Assembly (NCBI GenBank): GCA_002841945.1
Contig: PHBI01000053.1
Coordinates: 1 to 36,660, forward strand
DNA: 36,660 bases
Origin: Deltaproteobacteria bacterium HGW-Deltaproteobacteria-14
GTDB lineage: Bacteria; Myxococcota_A; UBA9042; PHBI01
Direction: 5' to 3'
Shown: positions 17,040 through 23,982 of the stretch, in pieces
Numbering within the stretch: the stretch's first letter is position 1
Layout: each line of letters begins with the position of its first letter
The notes under the pieces: model-generated
What the model was told of the DNA's origin: nothing
Database searches by the model: none
Seen by the model: the letters and a program-made list of their open reading frames with translations, nothing else
Translations under genes and position numbers: made by a program

Positions 17040-18287
17040 TCAGAAGCTCGCGTCCATGGTGGCGTAGACGAAGTGCTCCGCGTCCGCGTTGCTCGCCCCG
17101 CCGGTGAAGCCGTCGCCCGGCAGGAAGACCGCGTAGACGAGGTCGAGGGCGAGGTGGTCGAACGGCTTGTAGGTCGCCTTCAGGTCGAGCTCGGTGCCGA
17201 AGGCGCCGTCGCCCCCCTGGTCGTCCATGGCGCTGAAGAGGTGCGCGGTCAGCGCGACCGTGACGTCGTCGGTCGGGGCGGCGCCGAGGGTCGCGCCGAG
17301 GTCCATCAGCCCGCGGCCCCCGGTGTTCGCCGGCAGGTTCAGGAAGAAGTCCATCTCGCCGTAGAACTTGTGGTTGGTGGCGAAGAGCGTGTCGAAGGTC
17401 TTCACGTCGGCGTCGGCCGGGTCGTCGTCGCCGCTGACGAGCTCGGCGAAGAGCTCCACGAAGGGCTTCACGCCGACCGACTTCAAGGTGTAGCGCGCGT
17501 GCAGGGCGGCGAGGTAGGCGGCGTAGGACACGTCACCGGCGGCGCTGCCCCCCTGGTAGTAGCCCTCGAGCGAGTAGCTCAGCCCGAAGTCGAGGGCGCC
17601 CGTGGCGTGCAGCCCGGCGGTGACGCGGGTGCGCTCGGCCGGCCCGGAGATGTCGACGACGGCGATCAGCGCCGGCACGAAGGCCGGGTCGATGCGGTAC
17701 TGGAAGAAGCCGGCGAGGACGTCGGTCGCGACGGCGGAGTCGGCGTCCGCCCCGTCGCGGGTGCGCGCGTAGAAGAGGTCGGCGGTGAGGGCGTCCGCCG
17801 CGTAGGACAGGCGCGCCGCGTCGAAGGAGCGCGCCTGCTCGACGAAGCCGACGTTGCCGATGAGGCGGTGGTTCAGGTAGCCGATCTCCTGGCGACCGAC
17901 GCGCAGCGTCATGCCCTCCGGCCCCCCCACGTCGATATAGCCCTGGTGCAGGTCGAGGCCCGCGGCGGAGTAGTCGCCGAGGGTGTCGCCCTCCTCGCCC
18001 CAGACGCGCACGTCTTGGAGCTGGACGAAGGCCCCGACGGCGGCGCCGAAGTCGAGGCGCAGGCCGAGCCGGGCCCGCTGCGTCACGAAGATCCTGTCCC
18101 CGCCCGAGGCGAAGTCGTGCCCCTCATGGAGGCGGTAGCGGACGAGGAGCTGCCCGGACGGCTTCGCGGTGACGGCGGGCGCGGTGGGGACCGGCTCGTC
18201 CGCCCGCGCGGCGGGAGAGAGGAAGAGCGAGCCGATGAGGAGGCCCGCTGCGAGGCGGGACCCGACGGGGGTGCGAGGCAGGCGCAT
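17040..18287 (-). CDS. Alginate-export-like outer-membrane porin
   Basis: 415 residues from ATG at 18287, preceded by AAGGA 6 bases upstream. Signal peptide 1-30 (R-L-A-A-G-L-L-I-G-S-L-F-L-S-P-A-A-R-A). The mature part is a run of amphipathic beta strands with Tyr/Phe at alternate positions, ending in ...Y-A-T-M-D-A-S-F; a terminal Phe is typical of Bam-assembled barrels. The segments Y-R-L-H-E-G-H-D-F, R-A-R-L-G-L-R and L-R-V-G-R-Q-E-I match what I know of the alginate-export / OprD-like family (Alginate_exp), which usually has 16-18 strands. Substrate cannot be inferred; members move alginate, small anions or other solutes. The gene is alone between a bidirectional terminator and a hairpin-rich leader. 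Confidence 0.75.
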   Translation of the reverse strand: MRLPRTPVGSRLAAGLLIGSLFLSPAARADEPVPTAPAVTAKPSGQLLVRYRLHEGHDFASGGDRIFVTQRARLGLRLDFGAAVGAFVQLQDVRVWGEEGDTLGDYSAAGLDLHQGYIDVGGPEGMTLRVGRQEIGYLNHRLIGNVGFVEQARSFDAARLSYAADALTADLFYARTRDGADADSAVATDVLAGFFQYRIDPAFVPALIAVVDISGPAERTRVTAGLHATGALDFGLSYSLEGYYQGGSAAGDVSYAAYLAALHARYTLKSVGVKPFVELFAELVSGDDDPADADVKTFDTLFATNHKFYGEMDFFLNLPANTGGRGLMDLGATLGAAPTDDVTVALTAHLFSAMDDQGGDGAFGTELDLKATYKPFDHLALDLVYAVFLPGDGFTGGASNADAEHFVYATMDASF

Positions 18288-18310
18288 GAGCGTTCCTTGA
18301 TGTGGCCGGG

Positions 18311-18364
18311 GGCCAGCGCTGCCGCTGGCCGCGTCGCTGTCGCTGGCTCCGGAGCGAGCCAGCG
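18311..18364 (-). promoter_or_regulatory. Two hairpins with interchangeable arms in the porin leader
   Basis: Hairpin 1 is GGCCAGCG (18311-18318), a 4-base loop, then CGCTGGCC (18323-18330). Hairpin 2 is CGCTGGCTC (18341-18349) and GAGCCAGCG (18356-18364) with a 6-base loop. All four arms share the core GCCAGCG/CGCTGGC, so alternative pairings are possible. They lie 24-77 bases upstream of the porin ATG. This could be attenuation, RNA stability or a repeat element; it is not a recognised riboswitch. Confidence 0.45.
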
Positions 18365-18474
18365 AAGCCATAGAAGCACGTACGCGCCGTTCGCGCGCCC
18401 CCTACCCGCTCAGCGCCGCGCGCGGAGCCCCTCGACCCGCATGCTTTGCCGCCGCGCCGCTCGAATGACTGCTC

Positions 18475-18511
18475 CGGCGGCTCCGCCGCGTCCACCCGCC
18501 GCTGCGCGGCG
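18475..18511. terminator. Paired short hairpins downstream of the SDR gene
   Basis: CGGCGG/CCGCCG (18475-18480 / 18483-18488) and CGCCGC/GCGGCG (18497-18502 / 18506-18511). They fall 34-70 bases after the SDR stop on the minus strand, so they could end its transcript. Such short GC palindromes are common in this composition. Confidence 0.3.
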
Positions 18512-18544
18512 AAGTCGACCACGGGCAGTCGCCCTCGCCGTCGA

Positions 18545-19483
18545 TCACCCCGTCGTCGTCGCGGGCGGGGAGCTCGCCGCGAGCTCGTAGCGCACGCCGG
18601 TGAGCTCCTCGGAGACAGCCCACAAGCGCGCTGCGACGGCCTCATCCTGCGCCCGCTGGGACACCTTGGCGGGCCTTGGCCGCCCGCGGAGCTCGAACGG
18701 ACCGCCGGGGCCGAAGTAGTCGCCGCTCTGCAGCCCCGGTGACACCGCCGCGAACAGGGTCGGCAGCGCCCCCCGGGCCGCGGACTGCCCGACCACCGGG
18801 TTGAACAGCTTGAACGCGGTCACCGTGTTCTGCAGGTTCGTCGCCGTGTAGCCCGGGTGCGCGGCGACCGAGATGGTGTCGGCCCCCGCGGCCGCGAGCC
18901 GCCGGCCGAGCTCGCGCGCGAACAGGAGGTTGGCGAGCTTGCTCTGGCCGTACGCGGGCATGCGCTTGTAGCTGCGCGTCCACTGGAGGTCCTCGAAGTC
19001 GATGTGCCCCATGCGGTGCGCGAGGCTCGAGACGGTCACCACGCGCGCGCCGGGTGTGCGACGAACCAGCTCGAGCAGCGCGCCGGTCAGCGCGAAGTGG
19101 CCGAGGTGGTTGGTCCCGAGCTGCAGCTCGAAGCCGTCGGCCGTCTCGCCGCGCCGCTTGGGCATCATCACGCCGGCGTTGTTGATCAGCAGATCGAGCC
19201 GGTCGAAGCGCTCGCGCACGGCCCGCGCGAAGCCCGCGACCGACGCGAGGTCGGCCAGGTCCAGCGGCAGCAGCGCCACCTCGCCCTCGGCCGGCGCGAG
19301 CGCGCGGATCTGCGCCGCCGCCGCCTCGCCCTTGTCCGGGTTGCGGCAGGCCATCACCACCGTCGCGCCGCGCTCGGCCAAGACCCGGGCGGTCTCGAAG
19401 CCGATGCCGCTGTTCGCGCCGGTGACGACCACGACGCGCCCGCGCTGCTCACCGATGTCCGACTCGCTGAACCCCACGCCCAC
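18545..19483 (-). CDS. Short-chain dehydrogenase/reductase (retinol-dehydrogenase-like)
   Basis: 312 residues. NAD(P)-dependent oxidoreductase of the classical-extended SDR group often labelled retinol dehydrogenase or WW-domain oxidoreductase-like; the true bacterial substrate is unknown. Seen: T-G-A-N-S-G-I-G at 21-28, A-C-R-N (NADP-type basic residue after strand 2), L-D-L-A-D-L, N-N-A-G at ~105, catalytic Ser in V-S-S, and Y-x-x-x-K in Y-G-Q-S-K. A P-G-Y-T-A-T-N segment follows, as in the family. The start is GTG at 19483; GTG at 19477 is equally possible. No good Shine-Dalgarno is present, and a small inverted repeat GCTGCAACGCAGC (19488-19500) sits just before it. Reads in the same direction 70 bases after the symporter. 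Confidence 0.85.
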   Translation of the reverse strand: MGVGFSESDIGEQRGRVVVVTGANSGIGFETARVLAERGATVVMACRNPDKGEAAAAQIRALAPAEGEVALLPLDLADLASVAGFARAVRERFDRLDLLINNAGVMMPKRRGETADGFELQLGTNHLGHFALTGALLELVRRTPGARVVTVSSLAHRMGHIDFEDLQWTRSYKRMPAYGQSKLANLLFARELGRRLAAAGADTISVAAHPGYTATNLQNTVTAFKLFNPVVGQSAARGALPTLFAAVSPGLQSGDYFGPGGPFELRGRPRPAKVSQRAQDEAVAARLWAVSEELTGVRYELAASSPPATTTG

Positions 19484-19553
19484 CCCCGCTGCAACGCAGC
19501 AAAATCAACCACTTGGTCCCGCTGCGGCTTATCAGAATCCGTCCCGCGGCGCA

Positions 19554-21017
19554 TCAACCGTCGTTCGGCCTCGGGGCCGGGGCGCCTAGCCCGTAGCGCT
19601 CGATGACCGCGGCGCCGACGGCGTCGCCCCAGACGTTGACGCTGGTGCGGAAGCGGTCGAGCAGCCAGTCGATGGCGAGGATCAGCCCGACCCCCTCGGT
19701 CGGGAGCCCGACCGCGTGGAGCACGGTGACGAGCGTCACCAGGCCCGCCTCGGGGATGCCGGCGGCGCCGATGGCGGCCAGGGTCGCCGTCACCACGACC
19801 AGCAGCTGAGCGGCGAAGCTCAGCTCGATGCCGTAGGCCTGCGCGATGAAGAGCGCGGCGACCGCCTCGTAGAGGGCTGTCCCGTTCATGTTCACGGTGG
19901 CGCCGAGGGGGATGACGAACTGGGCGGCGCGCCGGTCGACGCCGTTGACCTCCTCGGCCGCCTCGAGGGTCAGCGGGATGGTCGCGGCCGACGACGCGGT
20001 GGAGAACGCGGTGAGCAGCACGCCGCCGTTGCCGCGCACGTAGCGCAAGACGTTGCGACGGGTCGTGAAGTAGAGGATGAGCGGCAGGACCACGACGCCG
20101 TGGATCGCGAGCCCTCCGAGGACGGTGCCGCTGTAGCCGGCGAGCGCCCCGATCTCGTGCAGGAAGGTCTCGGTCCCGTGCTCGGCCAGGGCGGTGCCGA
20201 AGCGCCCGGCGACGAGGCCGAAGACGCCGACCGGGGCGAGCAGCATGATGAGGTGGACGACCTTCATCATGGCGTCGTTGCCCCCCTCGCAGAAGGCGAG
20301 CACCGGCTTGGACTTGTCTCCGATGGTCGTCAGGACCGCGCCGAAGACGAGGCTGAAGACGATGATCGGGAGCATCCGGAGGTTCGCCATCGAGTCGACG
20401 ATGTTCGTGTCGCAGGTCCCCCCCTTCGCCGGGTCCCCGGTGCAGCCGACGAAGGAGAGCACGAGGTCGGAGATGCCGGCGGCGGCCTTGTCGGCGGCAT
20501 GCCCGGCGCCCTCGAGGGTGATGCCCTCACCGGGGCGGAAGATGTTGACGAGCACGCTGCCGATGACGACGGCGACCAGGGTCGTGAGGACATAGTAGAT
20601 GACGGTGCGTCCGCCGAGGCGGCCGAGCTTACGGACGTCCCCGAGGGAGGTGACGCCGACGATCATGGCGAACACGACCAGCGGCACGATGATGAGCTTG
20701 AGGGCGTGGAGGAAGAACTCGCCGATCCAGTAGTAGCTGGCCATCTCCCCTTCGAAGGCGACGACCGCCGTGAAGGCGAGGACCACGCCGGTGACGATGC
20801 CGCTCAAGAGGCCGACGCGCTGCATCGTCAGGATGACCGCGATCATCCCGAGCTGGGCGAGGCGCGGCCAGAAGACGTCCGACCAGGCCGCCCCCCCGAC
20901 GAAGGTGCCGGTGTCCCCCCAGGTGATGAGCAGCGCGAGCAGCGCGGCGACGCCGAGATAGAGGCCGAGACGCTGGGCGATCAGCGCGGGCGTGGCGCGC
21001 GGTCGGTCGTGTTCCAT
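19554..21017 (-). CDS. Dicarboxylate/amino acid:cation symporter (DAACS/SLC1-type)
   Basis: 487 residues from ATG at 21017, predicted inner-membrane carrier of the glutamate/aspartate/C4-dicarboxylate family, with about eight membrane segments plus two re-entrant hairpins. Seen: the hairpin-1 serine motif read here as S-S-A-A-T (342-346), TM7 N-M-N-G-T (376-380), hairpin-2 region A-A-G-I-P-E-A-G, and TM8 L-D-R-F-R-T-S-V-N with Asp454, Arg457, Thr458 and Asn461. Those match GltPh D394, R397, T398, N401; the retained Arg predicts an acidic substrate. The usual Asp of N-M-D-G-T is Asn378. An extracellular loop at 180-205 carries two Cys (C-T-G-D and T-C-D-T), as in some eukaryote-like members. 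A longer upstream extension is rejected because it crosses the palindromic repeats. Confidence 0.9.
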   Translation of the reverse strand: MEHDRPRATPALIAQRLGLYLGVAALLALLITWGDTGTFVGGAAWSDVFWPRLAQLGMIAVILTMQRVGLLSGIVTGVVLAFTAVVAFEGEMASYYWIGEFFLHALKLIIVPLVVFAMIVGVTSLGDVRKLGRLGGRTVIYYVLTTLVAVVIGSVLVNIFRPGEGITLEGAGHAADKAAAGISDLVLSFVGCTGDPAKGGTCDTNIVDSMANLRMLPIIVFSLVFGAVLTTIGDKSKPVLAFCEGGNDAMMKVVHLIMLLAPVGVFGLVAGRFGTALAEHGTETFLHEIGALAGYSGTVLGGLAIHGVVVLPLILYFTTRRNVLRYVRGNGGVLLTAFSTASSAATIPLTLEAAEEVNGVDRRAAQFVIPLGATVNMNGTALYEAVAALFIAQAYGIELSFAAQLLVVVTATLAAIGAAGIPEAGLVTLVTVLHAVGLPTEGVGLILAIDWLLDRFRTSVNVWGDAVGAAVIERYGLGAPAPRPNDG

Positions 21018-21079
21018 GCCGCCGAAACTAGCCCGTATCGCCGCGACCGACCAGCCGCGCCCGGGTGTGATCGGAAACA

Positions 21080-21112
21080 ACACTGGGAGTGTGGGCGTCC
21101 CGCCCAGGAGTG
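21080..21112. repeat. Copy 1 of a ~33-bp palindromic intergenic repeat
   Basis: Begins ACACTGGGAGTGT (itself ACACT-GGG-AGTGT), continues through GGGCG-TCC-CGCCC, and closes with AGTG opposite the opening CACT. The first 26 bases match copy 2 at 24 positions. It lies 63 bases upstream of the symporter ATG. Confidence 0.6.
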
Positions 21113-21250
21113 GTTTCGCGGCCGCCGCTGCCCGGAGTTGCTTCCCGGCGTGGCGGTTCCCGTTGGTGATGGTCGCGTCTCGCCGGCCCCTCGAGGGCCC
21201 GCACAAGGACGCCCGAAATCCCGGTGGGGAGCGCGACCAACACCCTGCAG

Positions 21251-21286
21251 ACACTGGGAGTGTGCGCGTCCCACCCGCACAAGTGT
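21251..21286. repeat. Copy 2 of the palindromic intergenic repeat
   Basis: Starts with the same ACACTGGGAGTGT, has inner arms TGTGCG/CGCACA and outer ACACT/AGTGT, giving a 36-base imperfect palindrome. It is 171 bases from copy 1, in the same orientation, and lies between the symporter and the stop of the Old Yellow Enzyme gene. Confidence 0.6.
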
Positions 21287-21311
21287 CGCACCACCCCGCC
21301 GTCGGATCGCG

Positions 21312-22577
21312 TCAGCGCCGCTCGCGGCGGAACTTCATCCGCAGGCTGTCGGACAGCACCGACCACTGCGCCGCGATCAGCGTGCGCCAGCGGCCGCGGC
21401 GCAGATCGGGCTCACGGCCGCGGGCCATCCGGTGGAGCTGGTGGGTGTACCAGAAGACCTCGAGGATCGCGTCGAGCTCGCGCACGCCGACCCGCTTCGG
21501 GGGGAGCACCAGCGGCTCGGCGGTCCCGTCGAGGAGCCGCGCCGGGAGCTCGGGCTGAACGCACATCGGCCGCCCGAGGCCGACCATGTCGACCGCCTCC
21601 GACGCCACCGCGTCCACCATCCCCTCCGGGCTCCGAAAGCCGCCGGTCAACATCAGGGGCACCTTGGTGACGGCGCGCGCCATCTCGGCGTAGCTGTGGA
21701 AGTAGGCCTCCCGCTGGCGCGTGCTCTCGCGCACCGCGCCCGTCCCCATCATGACCGTGTTCTCGTAGCTGCCGCCGGAGATCTCGACGAGATCGATCCC
21801 CTCGGCCTCGAGGTGCGCGAGCGTCGCCAGCGACTCCTCCTCGCTGAAGCCGCCGCGCTGGAAGTCCGCGGAGTTCAACTTGATCCCGATCGGGAAGCTC
21901 GGGCCGACCGCCGCGCGCGTCGCCCGCAGGATCTCCACCATGAAGCGCCGCCGCTTCTCGGGGCTCCCGCCCCAGCCGTCCTCACGCCGGTTGGTGAGCG
22001 GCGACAGGAAGGCGCTGATCAGGTAGCCGTGCGCCGCGTGCAGCTGCACCCCGGCGAACCCCGCCGACTTGCTGATGGCCGCCGTCCGCGCGAAGCGCGC
22101 GATGATCTCCTCGATCTCCGCCTCGGTCAGCGCGCGCGGCTTGGCGTACATCCCCCGGCCGAACTTCATCTTCACCGCCGACGGCGCGACGGGCTTGCGC
22201 GACAGCGTGCGCATGGTCTGGCGCCCCGGGTGCGAGATCTGGACCCAGCACGCCGCCCCGTGGGCCTGGGCCGCGTCCGCCCAGCGGGCCAGCGTCAGGA
22301 TGTCTCGCTCGTCCTCGAGGACCACGTTCCGCGGCTCCTCGAGCGCCCGCGGGTCGACCATGACGTTGCCGGTCAGCAGCAGCCCGGCGCCGCTCCTCCC
22401 CCAGCGCTCGTAGAGCTTCACGATCGCCGGGGTGGCTCGATTGTGGCGATCGGACAGCTGCTCGCTCAGCGCCGCCTTAGCGATGCGGTTCGACAGCACC
22501 GCACCACACGGCAGCCGCAGTGGGCACGCTAAGACCGTTGCAGCGTCGTCGGCCGCGAGCTCTGGGGCGATGCTCAT
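21312..22577 (-). CDS. Old Yellow Enzyme family NADH:flavin oxidoreductase
   Basis: 421 residues. FMN-containing TIM-barrel reductase of the OYE / 2,4-dienoyl-CoA reductase N-terminal type, reducing activated C=C bonds with NAD(P)H. Seen: L-R-L-P-C-G-A-V-L-S-N-R-I-A-K-A-A-L near the start (the FMN-binding first strand), the W-V-Q-I-S-H-P-G-R-Q segment, the signature H-A-A-H-G-Y-L with the paired His that bind substrate, S-P-L-T-N-R-R, D-G-W-G-G-S, and V-G-L-G-R-P near the phosphate site. No Fe-S or second FAD/NAD domain follows, so it is the stand-alone form. Start ATG at 22577. A duplicated 11-mer lies 20-41 bases upstream. It is last after the HD pair, 96 bases downstream, but co-transcription is uncertain. 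Confidence 0.9.
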   Translation of the reverse strand: MSIAPELAADDAATVLACPLRLPCGAVLSNRIAKAALSEQLSDRHNRATPAIVKLYERWGRSGAGLLLTGNVMVDPRALEEPRNVVLEDERDILTLARWADAAQAHGAACWVQISHPGRQTMRTLSRKPVAPSAVKMKFGRGMYAKPRALTEAEIEEIIARFARTAAISKSAGFAGVQLHAAHGYLISAFLSPLTNRREDGWGGSPEKRRRFMVEILRATRAAVGPSFPIGIKLNSADFQRGGFSEEESLATLAHLEAEGIDLVEISGGSYENTVMMGTGAVRESTRQREAYFHSYAEMARAVTKVPLMLTGGFRSPEGMVDAVASEAVDMVGLGRPMCVQPELPARLLDGTAEPLVLPPKRVGVRELDAILEVFWYTHQLHRMARGREPDLRRGRWRTLIAAQWSVLSDSLRMKFRRERR

Positions 22578-22596
22578 CGTCGTGATCCAGGGTGAC

Positions 22597-22618
22597 GGGG
22601 CTGTATCGGGGCTGTATC
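22597..22618. repeat. Exact 11-bp tandem duplication before the OYE gene
   Basis: GGGGCTGTATC occurs twice in succession (22597-22607 and 22608-22618), followed by another GGGG. On the gene's strand this is GATACAGCCCC twice, 20-41 bases before the ATG. It could be a direct-repeat operator or a chance slippage duplication. Confidence 0.5.
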
Positions 22619-22673
22619 GGGGAGACTACGGTCGGTCCGGGCATGATCTTGAGCAAGAAATGTCCGCCCCACC

Positions 22674-23951
22674 TCAGCCCTTCGAGAGCTGCCGCTCGAT
22701 CGCCGGCTTCAGCGCCGGGTGAACGCACAGCAGCCGCTGGCGCAGGGTGAGCTGCCCGAGCATCTTCACCACCTCGCTGCGATCCTCGATGAAGGCGGTG
22801 CGACCGCCGGGCTCGACGATGCGGATCGAGCCGCGGCGCGCGCCCACGCCGGTGAACGGCTTGTAGAGCGGGTCCTCGCACTCGTCGACGAGCACCGCGA
22901 AGTCCGGGTCGAAGCCCTTGACCCGCGCCACCGACCGGGCCGCCCCGACCAGCTCGAGCGCCCGCCCCTCGTCGTTCGGCGGCAGCGCCACCGGCTTCCA
23001 GAGGCGCCGCTCACAGAGCCCGCGCGACAGGTCGGCCAGCACCCGATCCCCGTCGTCCATCCACGCGGACAGCGCGACCCAGACGTGGGTGTCGTCGATG
23101 CGCGCGAACGCCCCGGGGGCGAGCTCCTCACCGAGGATGAGCGCCCCGAGCGCCCCCGCCGGCCAGTAGCCGAAGGCGTGCTTGTTGCGATGCAGCAAGG
23201 CGGCCCTCCGGAGCGCGGCCTCGAGCATCCGCTCCGCGCTGCGGCTCGTCTTGTGCAGGTACACCTGCTTGTACATGTGAAAGCGCGCCAGGAGGTACCC
23301 CTCGACCGCCTCCTGCGCCCCGGCGTGGACCGCGAGGTGCCCGTCGGCCACCTCGAGCAGCGCCAGGATCCGCGCCAGGTCGTAGCTCCCGATGCGCACC
23401 CCGGTCGCGTGCCCGTCGCGCAGGATGTAGTCGAGCCGATCGGCGTCGAGCTGGCTCGACACCAGGTCGCTCACCCACGGCGCGGCCGTCCCGCGCTTGT
23501 CGAGCACCGCCGTGATCCGCTCCGGGAGCGTCGCGTCGAAGGCCACCAGGGTCCGGTTCACCTCGCTGTCCGGGTCGAGCACCAGCGCGCGCGACCAGTC
23601 CTCGTGGTCGACCCCGGTCACCGCCTCGAGGGCGTGGCTGAACGGCCCGTGCCCGACGTCGTGGAGCAGCGCCGACGCGACGGCGAGCACGCGGTCCTCC
23701 TCGTCGACCGCGAGCTTGTGGGCCACCCGCTCCGAGATCTGCCAGGCGAGCCACAGCACGCCGAGCGAGTGCGCGAAGCGCGAGTGCTCGGCCCCGGGAT
23801 AGACGAGGTAGCTCAGCCCGAGCTGTCGGATGCGCCGCAGGCGCTGCATCTCGCGGGTGTCGATGAGCGCCAGCGCGAGCTTGCCAGCGGCGCCGGTGCG
23901 CGAGATGGCGATGGTGTCGTGCACCGGATCACGGAAGAGCTTTGGTTTCAC
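22674..23951 (-). CDS. HD-domain phosphohydrolase, SAMHD1/dGTPase-like (paralogue 1)
   Basis: 425 residues from GTG at 23951, 31 bases after its paralogue's stop. Metal-dependent phosphohydrolase of the HD superfamily; relatives split dNTPs into nucleoside and triphosphate. Seen: the R-L-R-R-I-R-Q-L-G segment, R-F-A-H with His61, the L-L-H-D-V-G-H core with His97-Asp98, and D-A-D-R-L-D-Y with Asp171, together the four expected metal ligands. The D-P-V-H-D opening is also typical. The C-terminal ~200 residues are helical in character with a Gly/Arg end region and carry no motif I know. Natural substrate is uncertain. Tetramer and allosteric sites cannot be judged by eye. Confidence 0.85.
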   Translation of the reverse strand: MKPKLFRDPVHDTIAISRTGAAGKLALALIDTREMQRLRRIRQLGLSYLVYPGAEHSRFAHSLGVLWLAWQISERVAHKLAVDEEDRVLAVASALLHDVGHGPFSHALEAVTGVDHEDWSRALVLDPDSEVNRTLVAFDATLPERITAVLDKRGTAAPWVSDLVSSQLDADRLDYILRDGHATGVRIGSYDLARILALLEVADGHLAVHAGAQEAVEGYLLARFHMYKQVYLHKTSRSAERMLEAALRRAALLHRNKHAFGYWPAGALGALILGEELAPGAFARIDDTHVWVALSAWMDDGDRVLADLSRGLCERRLWKPVALPPNDEGRALELVGAARSVARVKGFDPDFAVLVDECEDPLYKPFTGVGARRGSIRIVEPGGRTAFIEDRSEVVKMLGQLTLRQRLLCVHPALKPAIERQLSKG

Positions 23952-23982
23952 GCCGCCACTCTGCCCCGCGCCGGCCGGACCG

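Noticed and set aside
19716..22532. 938-codon plus-strand frame across the symporter and OYE genes
   Set aside because: It covers two clearly recognised minus-strand genes and the repeat region between them; composition is an antisense shadow.
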